Shown: positions 34,601-45,017, counted from the first letter of the stretch. The stretch: 64,000 nucleotides of DNA from Adiantum capillus-veneris (GCA_014529385.2 CM043960.1:35577396-35641395), one strand, 5' to 3'. Notes: a model not told the origin generated them from the sequence alone. Program-made: numbers and translations.

Positions 34601-36811
34601 GCCAATGTGAACGGTAGTTTCACTCGCAGATGGGAAGTTGGTCGGCACTGGAACTCGTAAAGTAAAAGGATGTCTAGGCTCAGTTCAAGATCATGTAGGT
34701 CCCCCCGTCGCACTTAGCAAGTTGGTGGATACTAGGAAGTGAACTCAATAAAGGCATAAAGTCAAGGTGGGATCACCAACAGAAAGTATCCGACAGTTGG
34801 GCCACATTGCACTTTTGGATGCGGTCCCAATGAGGATAGATGGTCAGATGAGCAGTGGGAGCCCAATGGAAGCATCTCCTAAAATTTAGGGAACTGCTAT
34901 TTTGGGCCGTGAAATGTGTTCGCGTCATTACCTTCGGTATGACCAGGGGAACATTTTATTACTTTGCTGCAAAGTCAATTGATGCACCAGTTGAGAGATT
35001 TTTAAGCAGGAAGCCCAATGCGGGGAAGTATGAGTGCCAAGTGGCACTTTTTGGTCAATTTACCAAGTTTGGGAGAAGAGAATCCGTAACTGACTTTCTG
35101 GAGCAGTTTTGGAGGCTGTTAACTGTGATTTTCAGCCATTTCTCTCCATTTTTTAGCTTCCCATGACTTAACCTTGGACCAAGGAGCTCATTTTCAACAT
35201 TGGAAGACATCAGATGCGTGTTTACAGGGCTATTTTGCTGCGTTTTCAGCGATACGCAGGTTTTGGCAGCCATGGAAATCTTCCCCTTTTTGCATCTATT
35301 TGTTCACAGATGCATTACAAGTCAAGGGCAGAAGAGGGGATGCTTGATTTATGCTGGGGGGATGCTTCATTGAGAACCTGTCACAGGTTAAGAGCTATGG
35401 AGTACTTCCTTTCCCTCTCATGTACAGTGTGGTGCTAGGAGTGATGCCCTGCACACTACACACCGCTCTCTCTCCCCCCTACGTGCAGTTATGTGATGCC
35501 CCACAAGAGGGCTCCTCATTTGACTAATGTACAGCTGTGTGGGTTCATGCTTTTGTGCTGAGGCAAGAGCCTCCTTGAGCAGGAACAAGGGTCGCTAGCT
35601 GCTACTCCAAAGCAGGCACTGGTGAGGGTCGTAACCTCACCATATAGGTGCAAAATCAGCGCTATAATTTTACTGTTTTTCAGTCATACGGACGCCAGAA
35701 CCTTTGGGAATCGTGCCCCACTGGCAGAGGACAGATAGGGGACTGTTTGGGGCTGAAAACAGGGCAGAAACCAGTAAATACAGCATGCTGAATTTACTGT
35801 TTTTGGGCAGGAATCAGAGGGTATACGCCAGTAGAAGCGAGTTCCAGCAGGGGAATTGATTTCGCGCAAGTTTTGGGGCTGTTATGCTGCCGAAATTTGG
35901 CAAAAACAGGAGGTATCTAGTGGGATACAGTCAAAGGATTCCCAGGACTCTTCTTTGTACTTTACCTTCCTAAAGAATAAAGAAATACCGAAAGGGGCGC
36001 CAATTTTGGGGCCTACAGGTTGTCGGCGTCTGCTCGGAGCATTCTAGCTTCCGAGCCGTGTGTGTGATTAAGTGTTAATTCTCGTTACAGGTCTCCTTTG
36101 CAAAGTGCTCTGTGTGTGTGTCTAAAGTAAAGAATTTCGGATGAAAGCCAACGCCTACCGCCCCACCACGGGTCGGTTTCAGAATTCCAGCCTTCGGTAG
36201 TAGAGGAAATCAAGGTTTTCAAAGAGCAGGTACGGATGATCAAAGAGGAGGAGAAACAAAAGATGGTAAAGACGTCTTCGTGGATGGATGTGATCACGAA
36301 GACGCAAAAGAAGGCGGATGAGGCCGAGAAGTGGATAGAAGTCGCTAAGAAAGGCAAAGGGAAAAAAACCACATCTGTCCCCACTCCTACAATCATCAAC
36401 ATGACTCTAGAAGAAGAACAGCGAAGGAAAACTAGAGCTTTGCATATAAGAGTAACCGGTCTAAAAGACCGAGATGATGTGGAAGGGGAAGTTGAAGAAC
36501 TTCTCCGCATGATGGGTAGTGAGGCTACCCATACAAAGGCATGGAGGGTGGGGAAGAAGACACAAGGCAATGGGGAGACTTCAAAAGGGAGAGCTTTAAT
36601 CATCCGTTTCCCATCCATGGAGGCAAAGGACTTCTTGAAGAAGCGTCCTACACTAAAGAAAACGGGCATATTCCTTGGAGATGACCTCACTCTCACACAG
36701 CTTGCGCATATGAGAGAGGTAATGCCAGAGATTCAAGCGGCAAGGGAGAAGGGAAAGACGGCCTTCTACAGAGATGGCCGGGTTGTGATTGTAGAGCGGC
36801 GCTCCACATGA
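31614..36811 (+). CDS. mLINE ORF1 protein (coiled coil plus RRM-like), interrupted by an LTR element
   Basis: The two coding parts are 31614-31927 and 36187-36811. When the LTR element and one GAATT are left out they make one frame of 939 bases (312 residues plus TGA) with no internal stop. The N-terminal half is rich in charged heptads (WKKEKEDLHAELQALKADSK), a likely coiled coil for trimer formation. The middle (LHIRVTGLKD...AWRVGKK) resembles an RNA-recognition motif. The C-terminal part (GIFLGDDLTLTQLAHMREVM, then FYRDGRVVI) resembles the C-terminal domain of L1 ORF1 proteins, which bind RNA and act as chaperones. ATG 31614 is the first in-frame ATG. The stop is TGA followed by CGG, with the ORF2 endonuclease continuing in the same frame. 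Confidence 0.75.
31923..31927. repeat. Target-site duplication GAATT (left)
   Basis: It matches 36182-36186 on the far side of the LTR element. The ORF1 reading frame is continuous across the site when one copy is kept. Confidence 0.9.
31928..33616 (+). repeat. 5' LTR of the nested LTR element
   Basis: About 1.69 kb. An AATAAA lies at about 33409, directly before GAAATACCGAAAGGGGCGCC, the shared core in forward orientation. This suggests the core marks the R region or poly(A) site. Parts resemble the LTR at 43476, for example CTAAAATTTAGGGAACTGCT. Confidence 0.85.
33618..33632 (+). other. Likely primer-binding site
   Basis: GGTTCCATCGCCGGG follows the 5' LTR by one base and matches the equivalent site of the Ty3 element (minus strand from 50401, TGGTTCCATCGACGGG). 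It is not the initiator-Met type, and I cannot name the tRNA. Confidence 0.55.
33715..34341 (+). pseudogene. Remnant Gag start and pol C-terminus of the nested LTR element
   Basis: The Gag start at 33715 ends after 18 codons. The pol end is the frame reaching 34341, with KVKGQVARCYVVKFKTYPPM, which aligns with RKVRGKVARRYLVKFKNYPS of the Ty3 element at 43476-51943. The segment 33870-34060 has an open minus-strand frame (SSNFKMIYQGVIESKQSPQR) with no counterpart in the related element and may be captured sequence. Confidence 0.65.
34490..36181 (+). repeat. 3' LTR of the nested LTR element
   Basis: About 1.69 kb and very similar to the 5' LTR, with small indels such as a segment at 32470-32510 compared with 35030-35080. 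The similarity indicates a fairly recent insertion. Confidence 0.85.
36182..36186. repeat. Target-site duplication GAATT (right)
   Basis: Pairs with 31923-31927. Confidence 0.9.
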
Positions 36812-37630
36812 CGGTGCGAGACCCATGGGACCACCCTCAAAGATGCCACGTGGAATTGTAATGGATCTATGCGACTTGATGTGGGCGCCTTTGAGGATAG
36901 TTTCAGTGGAAGAGACATCGTCTTCTACTCTGGGACACATCAAGCCCCTGGGCAGTCTATGCCTCACATTAGTGGATATAGATGGGAGACTGCCTATAGA
37001 CAGGAGACACGATCAGAGCACAGAGGGCGGGGATCAGGAGGAGTGGCAGTGTTATTCAGGGAGGAGTTGCAGCCATTGATACATATAGCCCGCAGAGATG
37101 AGCAAGCTAGGTACATGTGGGTGAGACTGAGAGCAGAGACAGACAAATATCTTTACATTGCTATTTGCTACTTCCCCCCGAGCACGTCAGTGTATGCACC
37201 ACCCAGAGGACAGTCCCCTTTCTCTATTTTGGATGATGACATATGGGAGTTCTCTAGAGATGGTGACATCATCATTCTAGGGGATTTCAATGCTAGGACT
37301 GCCCATCATCAGACAGTATTTTATGATACTTCAGAGGAGATGCTGAGAGAGCTGGATGCTGCAAAGACAGGCCTATCCAGACTATCACAAGATGGAGAAC
37401 ACACCAAGTATGGACGACACTTGATAGACATGGGGACTGCACATGGATTGGCCATCTTGAATGGCCTACAGAGATTTCCCGCTTCAGGGGTTTTTACATG
37501 CTTTCCACACAGACATGGAGCCAGCACAGTGGATTATGTCATGGCACAGCCGAGCCTCATCTCTAGTATCCAGGATCTCACGGTTGGACCCAGACCTGTT
37601 GGTGTGGCAGTGGATCATGCTCTTGTGTGA
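36812..37630 (+). CDS. mLINE ORF2, endonuclease domain
   Basis: An AP-endonuclease-like domain that nicks target DNA. Motifs in order are TWNCNG (first strand with the catalytic Asn), FYSGTHQAPG (family form FYSETH, so the usual Glu is Gly here), GGVAVLFREE, YIAICYFPPS, IIILGDFNAR, STVDYVMAQP and VDHALV (where SDH is usual). The frame is open from the base after the ORF1 TGA, in the same frame as ORF1. The first ATG (36869) lies after the TWNCNG strand, so starting there would lose motif I. It ends at an in-frame TGA (37628-37630), after which the frame continues into the RT part. Loss of Glu and Ser at key positions suggests the domain is inactive. Confidence 0.75.
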   Translation, partial: RCETHGTTLKDATWNCNGSMRLDVGAFEDSFSGRDIVFYSGTHQAPGQSMPHISGYRWETAYRQETRSEHRGRGSGGVAVLFREELQPLIHIARRDEQARYMWVRLRAETDKYLYIAICYFPPSTSVYAPPRGQSPFSILDDDIWEFSRDGDIIILGDFNARTAHHQTVFYDTSEEMLRELDAAKTGLSRLSQDGEHTKYGRHLIDMGTAHGLAILNGLQRFPASGVFTCFPHRHGASTVDYVMAQPSLISSIQDLTVGPRPVGVAVDHALV

Positions 37631-39387
37631 ATGACCATCTCTTTTCAGTTTAGTGTAGCACACAGGCTACGGACAACAGCCCCTACTCGCTACACCTTCA
37701 CACGGGAGACAGACTCTCTATACATAGATGGGATCTACAGACGCCTATGCACAGAGGAGCTAGGGCGACCTCTCGAGGAGCTTACTACTATATTGACACA
37801 AACACTACATGATGCAGCAACAGAGGAATACCCACATACCCAGCCTGAGCAGAGACGCCGTTCGGGGAGCATGCCCCAGAACAGTTCGTATGATGAGGAA
37901 TGCCGAGACACTAGAGCTAGACTTCAGAGGGAGGTGCTTTTGGGGGACATCACTCACAGACAGTCACAAATTGACTTCCAACGCCTAGTGGGGCGGAAGA
38001 AGAGGGCATTTTTGGCTCGGCTAGAGCAGGATCTATATCAGCTATTCTTGAGTCAGGACTCACGTGAGGCATGGCGGCTCTTTCAGGAGCACTCTCCCCC
38101 CCCGCCATCACTTCTACAGAGGACTGGGGCCAGTACACATCATCTCTGTACACAGTTCCTGAGCAGCCCCCCCCTTCCCGACCCTCCCGATCCATGCCCA
38201 CACACATGTGCTTTTTTCACCACGGAGATGGTGAGGAAGGCCATTGACAGGATGAGGACTGGGAGAGCATATGATCATGATGGTTTAGTGGTTGAGCATT
38301 TCACGCATGCCAGAGATCTACTAGCAGAGCTTCTAGCAGTGATGTTTAACCATGCCATGTGTGAGGGCTTGCCTGATACTTGGAGCCTATCTACTATTGT
38401 ACCTATCTTCAAGTCGGGAGACCCTATGGAGCCTGGGAATTATCGCACTATCATGATTGGACACACATTGGCACGGTTGTACGCATCTATTCTTGAGCAG
38501 CAGCTGAGTAGATGGGCAGAGAGGGAGGGGATACGAGCAACCGGACAGGCAGGGTTCAGGAGGGTTTTTCTACTCTTGATCACGTCTTGACACTCAGAGC
38601 CATCATTGAGGAGGGTAGATCACGTGGGAGATGGATCTATTGTAGCTTTGTGGATTTGCGCAAAGCATTTGACACAGTGCCTAGAGCTAGATTGATGCGT
38701 AGATTACACCAAATGGGAGTACCCACAGAGCTCATTTGGGGGGTCATGGCATTATACAGGTCAGTAGTGGGGCAGGTACGCACCTCCCCTATTGGCGTGA
38801 AGCAGGGCTGCCCGCTCTCTCCTACTCTATTTGGTATGTATGTGGATGAGGTTTCTGACTACATTGAGAGAGATGGTGATAGAGGTGCACAGCTGGCAGG
38901 GACATGGATTCCATTATTGTTATATGCTGATGATATTGTGTTGATCTCCGACTCTCCTGAGGGGATGCAACGTCACTTGGATGCTTTGAATAGGTTTGCT
39001 CAGGAAAGTGGTTTGTCCGTCAACCTTGGTAAAACCAAGGTCATGGTATTTAATACCACCCCACAGTGGATCAGGAGGTCAGCGCCAGCATTCACATACG
39101 GCCAGGAGACTTTGGAGTATACAGATGCGTACACTTACCTCGGAGTGGTTTTTAGTGGGCCAGCATTTTCATTGAGGAGGGCAGCAGAGACTAGACTGAC
39201 CAGAGCCCATGCAGCATTGGGTAGATTGGAAAGAATGTGTTCACAGGTTCAGTTTCAGGAGCCTCGGACGAAGCTCTGGCTCTTTGACACTCTGGAGCTG
39301 AGATTTGGGGACCTTCATTGGATCATCACGGGAGGACAGGCCGCAGTGATGGATGGGGGGGCATGGAGAAGCCTCTGGTCTCTATGA
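37631..39387 (+). pseudogene. mLINE ORF2, reverse transcriptase domain (frameshifted)
   Basis: The frame 37631-38590 covers the linker and RT fingers (WSLSTIVPIFKSGDPMEPGN, then NYRTIMIGHTLARLY). A one-base loss in a G run at about 38563 moves the rest to the frame ending at 39387: YCSFVDLRKAFDTVPRARL, GVKQGCPLSPTLFGMYVDEV, LLLYADDIVLIS and YTYLGVVFSG. The catalytic YADD is intact. A second change, loss of about 22 bases near 39297 compared with 2605-2650, shifts the frame again at LWLFDTLE. RT copies the element RNA at the nicked target. Confidence 0.8.
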
Positions 39388-40394
39388 TCTCACGGCTCAT
39401 TAGAGCCAAGGCCTCAGTACCACTTGCTATTGTTCGAGCAGAGCTAGCTGCCCCCCCACTAGTGGTCAAGGCGCTCACCAGATCTGTCTCCTCCATACAC
39501 CGCATGTGGGAACTTCCCAGAGACAAATATGCCCGCCTTGCACTTGAGTCCTCTCGACAGTTAGCCATACAGGGAGATACAGCATGCTGGTATGGGGAGA
39601 TGACATCATGGTTTCAGGCGCATGGGTTCAGCATAGACAGATTGCCTCCCTTCCAGTACTCACTTGATGCACCCTCTTTGACTCTTACACAGTCCGAGAT
39701 CACCAGGCTCATCCGCCAGGAGTTGACTCAGCTTGACACCAGGAGGACATGGATACAGCCAGCACAGGAGCTGGGCACGAAGATGGCTTTCTACAGAGAG
39801 CATCTCCTCCAGCTTACGGTTGATGGTTTTGTGACGAGGCCCAGATACATGGACACCCACTTGTCTCATGGGATACGATGTGCTATCGGCCATATACGCA
39901 CATCTTCACACCAACTGCGGATCGAGACTGGGAGATACAGCGGAGTACCAGCAGAGGCCAGGACATGCTCCTTGTGTGACATCGAGCCTAAGACAGAGTT
40001 GCACTACACATGCCACTGCCCCGTCTACTACGAGATACGAGGTCGCTTCCATTGCTTGTTCAGAGAGGGCTTTGGACCATTCTCCAGAGTCATGCAGTAC
40101 GAGGATCAAAGATGCTTGGGTTTGTTTTTGCTCGAGCTACGCAGACACAGAGAGAGCCTGATGAGAGGAGAGGCTAGCCAGTCTCAGAGACAGATCACAG
40201 ATTTCTTTAGAGCTGCCACTAGACACCGGGAGGAGTTACTACCACAGCAGAGCTCGTCGTCTCACACCAGAGGCACACTGATCGACCGAGCGACTAAGCT
40301 GGGGAGATCCAGACGCCCACGACTGCGGAGGACTACACAGCATCGGCGAAGGCTGCATCAAAGGATTTGGATCACTTTGGCTCGACATGCATGA
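39318..40394 (+). pseudogene. mLINE ORF2, C-terminal domain with zinc-binding motif
   Basis: It continues ORF2 in the third frame: DHHGRTGRSDGWGGMEKPLV, a long helical region, then CSLCDIEPKTELHYTCHC at about 39967-40020. This is the Cys/His cluster found after RT in many LINEs (zf-RVT-like). It is followed by YYEIRGRFHCLFREGFGPFS and an Arg-rich tail. The stop at 40392-40394 lies about 260 bases before the 3' end. The same tail is present in the truncated copies. Confidence 0.8.
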
Positions 40395-40655
40395 CGCTCG
40401 GTCAGACTACTGACCATGGAGGAGATTGATGAGATCCGCAAGTGACGACTGATGCTTGATCTCTTGTGATCTAGCTATTCCATCTAGCTGCTTAGTTCAC
40501 ACCTAGTAGTTTAGGATTCCATAGTATTTTATTGTGACATTTGTCATTTCATTTTCATTTTTGTCATCTTGTTACTCTGACTCTGACTTTGTATCAGATC
40601 CACCACATTGTAACTTTCTAGTCTCATAGGTCACTTTGGCCTTTTGAAGACGTTA

Positions 40656-40657
40656 AT

Positions 40658-40685
<28 letters not shown>
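40656..40685. repeat. (AC)n microsatellite at the mLINE 3' end
   Basis: About 29 bases. The LINE 3' sequence stops at GACGTTAAT, shorter than in copies that continue ATAACATTTCATT, and joins AC directly. Confidence 0.95.
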
Positions 40686-40688
<3 letters not shown>

Positions 40689-41290
40689 CCTGATAAGAGG
40701 CAAGGCTAGCCAGTCTCAAAGACAGATCACAGACTTCTTTAGAGTGGACACTGGACAACCAGAGGAGCAGCTACCATAGTAGAGCTCACATTCTCCTCAC
40801 ACCAAACTCCAGAGGCACATTGATCGATCGAGCGACCAAGCTAGGGAGATTTAGACGCCCACGACTACGGAGGACTAGACAGCATCGACGGAGGCTGCAT
40901 CAGAGGATTCGGATCACTTCGGCCGGACGTGCACGATGCCCAGTCAGACTATTGACCATGGAACATATTGATGAGATCCGCCAGAGACCGATGATGGATC
41001 TCCTATGATTTAGTTCTTTTGAGGATTGTACACCGTGCTCATCTTGTATCAGCCCTCACCCATTATCTTCCCACACGCACACCCACATTGTGTTCTATTA
41101 GCCCCCAATCACTACTTTCACCCCCCTACTCATATCCTACACCAGCTAGCTGCTTAGTTCAGATCTAGCAGTTAAGAATTTAGTTTTTCACTTTACTTCA
41201 TTTTATATTTGTACCCAGACATTCTATTAGAACCACCAACATTGTATCAGTTTGGTTTCATAGATCATTTTGGAATTTTAAAGAGGTTTC
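40686..41290 (+). mobile_element. mLINE 3' fragment (duplicate of 4727-5354)
   Basis: It begins in the last coding part of ORF2 (AACCTGATAAGAGGCAAGGC) and includes the 3' untranslated region. It ends near CATTTTGGAATTTTAAAGAG followed by GTTTCAT and a short CT run. Confidence 0.85.
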
Positions 41291-41318
41291 ATCTCTCTCT
41301 CTCTCTCCCCCCCCCCCC
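41291..41318. repeat. Short (CT)n and C run
   Basis: About 17 bases of CT followed by 12 C. The counterpart 5355-5457 is about 100 bases. Confidence 0.9.
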
Positions 41319-41607
41319 CAAGAGCATTTTCTCAATATTACCGAGGATGGATTTATTTTATGGTCGAGATACATGGACTCACACATTTCGCATGGGCTTC
41401 GATGTGTGATCAACCAGCTTCGCACCTCCTCTCATCAACTACACATAGAGACAGGGAGATATACTTCGCGAACCCCGGAGGAGCAGATATGCCAGCTATG
41501 TGACTTAGAGCCAGAGACATAGAAGCACTACATATGCTGGTGCCCAATATACCATGAGATATGGGGACGATTTCACTCTCTTCGAAGAGCAGGCAGGCTT
41601 TACTACA
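41319..41607 (+). mobile_element. Diverged mLINE internal fragment (duplicate of 5458-5740)
   Basis: It contains the zinc-binding region in diverged form (CQLCDLEPET, then HYICWCPIYHEIWG with stops). It ends without the 3' terminus. Confidence 0.7.
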
Positions 41608-41706
41608 TAGGATGACACCCTCCAGGCGAGGTGTAAAAGCCTTGGACACCCCAAGCAAGAAACCAGTTGCAGCATACGTGAGAAACATCAACAACAAAAC
41701 TTGAAA

Positions 41707-41781
<75 letters not shown>

Positions 41782-41860
41782 TCGACACAAAATGGCGGAG
41801 TTCCCCTTCCAAATGAATTGGCCCCAAAGATTGACGCCCCTTTTTGTATTTCATTCTTTA
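41608..41860 (-). mobile_element. LTR fragment with (GA)n (duplicate of 5741-6010)
   Basis: The GA run is at 41708-41779 and GGCCCCAAAGATTGACGCCC follows at about 41821. The GA run is about 20 bases shorter than in copy A. Confidence 0.55.
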
Positions 41861-43335
41861 TTGATTTTTCAACAAGTACGGTAGCGGAGGGTCCTCTCTC
41901 TTGCATTGTCCCAAGTTTCTAATGATCATCTACCTGATGAGTCTCTCATGAAGTGTTATGGTCATGTGAATGGTCAACGCATGGTGATCTTGTTTTGATT
42001 CAGGTAGTATGCATGATGTGATTGGTGCCTCTCTTGTAGAAAGAGCCGGCTTGGAGGTTAGCTAGACAACTCCTCTCGAGGTGTTGGGCTTCGCTCCCGG
42101 TATGCACTCTCATTACACGAGAGTGCCTTGATGTGTTATTCACTGTTCAACAAGCTTCCTTCCGCTGACAATTTGTCGTGTCTCCTCTTTCAGGATGTGA
42201 TATGATTTTGGGCATTCGATGGTTTCATGAGCATAACCCTCCCATTGATTGGGCAGATAATACGCTCACTCTAATTGCCAAAAGTGACTCTCCCATTATC
42301 ATTCGTGGTGAGGAGGGTATTCATTCTTTACCTCTCATTTCTAATGTGCATGCAAACCTTGAAAAGAAACATGAGAAGGAGACTCTCTCAGTCCTTCCTT
42401 CTCTGAAGCAAGACACACATTTTTTGCATGATAGAGATATAATTGTTCGCGAGGATAATGATTTGAGTAGTGATTTTTCTAGTGAAGCTAACCTCATTGC
42501 AGATACGATCAATCACGCAGGACGGATCTTGGCTCTCGAGCCGAGGTCCAAAGAACCCACTCAGGAAGTATTGTCTGTTCGCATGATTAGTCAGCACGCA
42601 TGGTTTGAGTTTCTCATTTGTGACTGTTTCTTGTATTTTCGTCACCGTCTTTATGTGTTCTCTTTTCACATGCATGTTGTTTTGTACGATGCACATGATT
42701 CACTCACGGATGAGCACGGATGTATGCGGATCACTCTCGAAAAGAAAAAAGTCTCAAAAAGAGCACGAGCAAGATTGTCCATCAAGCATCGTCATCTGCG
42801 TTCTAATTTGCCATAGTTGATAGGTCTAGGTCGAAAAGTTAAGTTTCGATTTCACTTTTTGCGTGTGTTTGGTGAACGGCTTGGCACTCCATCACTTTGT
42901 TCAGCTGCATTGCATGCAAAGTCATTTAGGAAGCATAGTGTTTTTCCAGTTACTCTACATGGAAAGGGTATGTTTATGGTTTTGTGTTGGCAATGGCTTC
43001 AAAAATTTTCCTCCTCGGAGATTCTTAACGTAGGTGTACCCACGACCATAGCTGCAGTTGGATCATTGAAGCTGCAACAGATCAGTTTGTGTCGGTTTCG
43101 GCGCGGCCCAAAGCAAGCATTGCAGACCTTCATGAAGTTCAAATATCGCACGACGCACGCATCAGAGTGGGCCGGCAAAGAGTTCTTCTCAAGATTCCCG
43201 GAATTCTTGGCGCATTCCCTCAACGCCATACAGCTCGGTACCAGTACCTCACTTTGATAGGGAGGGGATGTCACGTGCACATCTAACCCTATGGACATGT
43301 GGACAAGCTATCTCACGTCTAGGGTTCAGGTCAGT
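41861..43335 (+). mobile_element. Gutted Ty3/gypsy element (duplicate of 6011-7491)
   Basis: The protease start is frameshifted near 41995, and the rest (GCDMILGIRWFHEHNPPIDW) is open from 42178 to 42816. The pol C-terminus (FMKFKYRTTHASEWAGKEFF) ends at 43257. The tract AGGGAGGGGA and TGTCACGTGCACATC mark the polypurine tract and LTR start at about 43267. The LTR is interrupted at 43336 by a GP element. Reverse transcriptase and integrase are missing. Confidence 0.65.
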
Positions 43336-43470
43336 TGTCACAAGACGGGCACCACGTGCCAATAGAAGAGAACAAACTGAACAGACTTTTAGCACTTCAA
43401 TAAAAACAGAACTCAGAGAGAGAGAGAGAGACGACACGCGACAGGGAGTGGCGAAATTCCACCCCAGAGA

Positions 43471-43475
43471 GTATT
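43471..43475. repeat. Target-site duplication GTATT (left)
   Basis: Matches 51944-51948. The unoccupied site in copy A (7625-7629) has a single GTATT. Confidence 0.9.
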
Positions 43476-45017
43476 TATAACCGGCCTATACAACGTAGAG
43501 GGCGGTACTATTTCAATTACCTGTTAACTTTACACAGAGCACTGAGAAGGGAAGAGAACGCAGTTGCGTCCAGCGACTAGAATGTCACTGCGCACACGAG
43601 ACCGACACCCTGTAGGCCCCAAAGACTGGCGCCCCTTTCGGTATTTCTTTATTCAAATTAAGGTAGACGATCCGACCACTTAGCACAAGCTTTCACAAAG
43701 CTGTCCAAACCTGGCGAGGGCTGAAAACGCAGGTTTTCGACCGGATTTCGACAACATAACGGCGCAAAAACCCCTGTAGGTCAAAAACACCTGTCTAGGA
43801 CGGATTCCCTCGATATCTAGAAGCTTTCTGGTGAGCTGTCACAGAAATTCAGCGGGCTGTAATTCTCTGTTTTTCACTGCCGGGAGCCCAAAAGCCTGTA
43901 CACGCATCCCAAGGCTCTCACGAGGCTCCCCCGATGTTCCCTTGCAGTTTAGGTGCGAAACCCTACACCTGCAGAAAAACACAGCAGGCTGTAATTCCCT
44001 GTTTCGGATCGTTTTTAGCGGAGCGAACACGCCTACGCGTGTCCCAAGGGCTCCCGCACGCAATGGGACAGTTCCCCTGTGAATTGGACGAGTTTTCACG
44101 CGAGAAAACTCTCCAAACTCGCAATCTTTCGTGATGAAACTGTGCGTACCTGTGGGGGATTAGCAATTAGCTAATCCGGTTCCTGTTCAGAAGGCTCTTG
44201 CCTTGGCAAACGCGCATAAACCCCCGGAACTGTACATAGGTCAAATGAGAAGCCCACTAGTGGGGCATAACATACTATACATAGGGGAGAAAGAGTGTAG
44301 TATGTAGCGTGCGAGGCATCACTCCCGTCACCATACTGTGCATAGAGGGCAAGGTAAGCATTCCATAGCTTCTGTACCTGCTACAATACACTTGAGGCTG
44401 AAAATGGCGCCCCCTTTGTTGATATTCAGCTCGTTTTTGCCTCCCAGAGTGGCAGAATCGCTCACAGGCTGACACGTCGCCCAGTTTCCGAGTTTGGGCT
44501 TTCTCTGCTAAAAATATCTCAATTGGTGCGTCAGTTGACTTGACAGCAGAGCAATAAAATGTTCCCCTTGTCATTCCAGAGCTAATGACACGAACACATT
44601 TTCCGGTCAAAAATAGCAGTTCCCTAAATTTTAGGAGATGCTTCCATGGCGTCCCTATCGGTCTCCTGACCATCATTGAAGACTACCATTTGACCAACAT
44701 CTACAATGTGGGTTAATTTACTAGCCCCTTTCAACTTATAAAGTTGTAGTGACTTGACGAGTGGCCCAAATTCCAGTTTGGCGCACACGAGCTTCTATAC
44801 TCATCAGAATTCAGTGCTAATTGGCCCGGGTAGTCCCTGTCTGACCGACCTAGATCCCCAATGTGAGAAACCCATTTGGCTGCAGCCGTTTCACACTGGC
44901 CATGCAATGTCCACTTGCACCTTTTCAAGGGTTTTGGGACAAACAAGTAAAAATAAAATAAATATATCTAATACTTATTTACGGAAGGCAACAAGAAAAA
45001 TACACCTCCTGGTGACA
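43476..45017 (-). repeat. 3' LTR of the Ty3 element
   Basis: 1542 bases; on the element strand it runs TGTCACCAGG...GGTTATA. The 3' TA instead of CA is non-canonical but fits both LTRs and the target duplication. The shared core is at about 43617-43650, with AATAAAG just before it on the element strand. Confidence 0.9.

Larger units (their letters stand above)
31928..36181 (+). mobile_element. Non-autonomous LTR element nested in mLINE ORF1
   Basis: Two LTRs of about 1.69 kb enclose only about 870 bases. The LTRs begin TGTCACGAGG and end GGTCGGTTTCA, and GAATT is duplicated at the borders. The interior holds the first 18 codons of a Gag (MADKGKGIMEEGSSSQDR, stop) matching the start of Gag in the Ty3 element at 43476-51943, and a chromodomain-like pol C-terminus (VVKFKTYPPMDAKWMEEHEL). 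It also has an unexplained segment in between and the purine tract AAGAGGGGGGTA before the 3' LTR. PR, RT, RNase H and integrase are absent. It is an internally deleted relative of the Ty3 family, mobilised in trans if at all. Confidence 0.85.
31280..40655 (+). mobile_element. Near-complete mLINE (non-LTR retrotransposon), about 5.1 kb, split by an LTR element
   Basis: It runs from the base after (TG)n to the base before (AC)n. After removing the LTR element at 31928-36181 and one copy of its target duplication, about 5.1 kb remains: a ~330-base 5' leader, ORF1 (coiled coil plus RRM-like domain), ORF2 (endonuclease, reverse transcriptase, zinc-binding C-terminus) and a 3' untranslated region of about 260 bases. 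There is no poly(A) tail. RT motifs (QGCPLSP, YADD) mark a non-LTR element. The GVKQGCPLSP form differs from the usual plant L1 form with QGDPLSP, so it may belong to a less common clade. ORF2 carries one internal stop, a 1-base and a 22-base deletion, so this copy is dead. Confidence 0.85.

Noticed and set aside
43831-44676. Open frames on both strands in the Ty3 LTRs (repeated at 50757-51602)
   Set aside because: They lie wholly in LTR sequence, occur identically in both LTRs and have no domain; no sign of an LTR-encoded protein.
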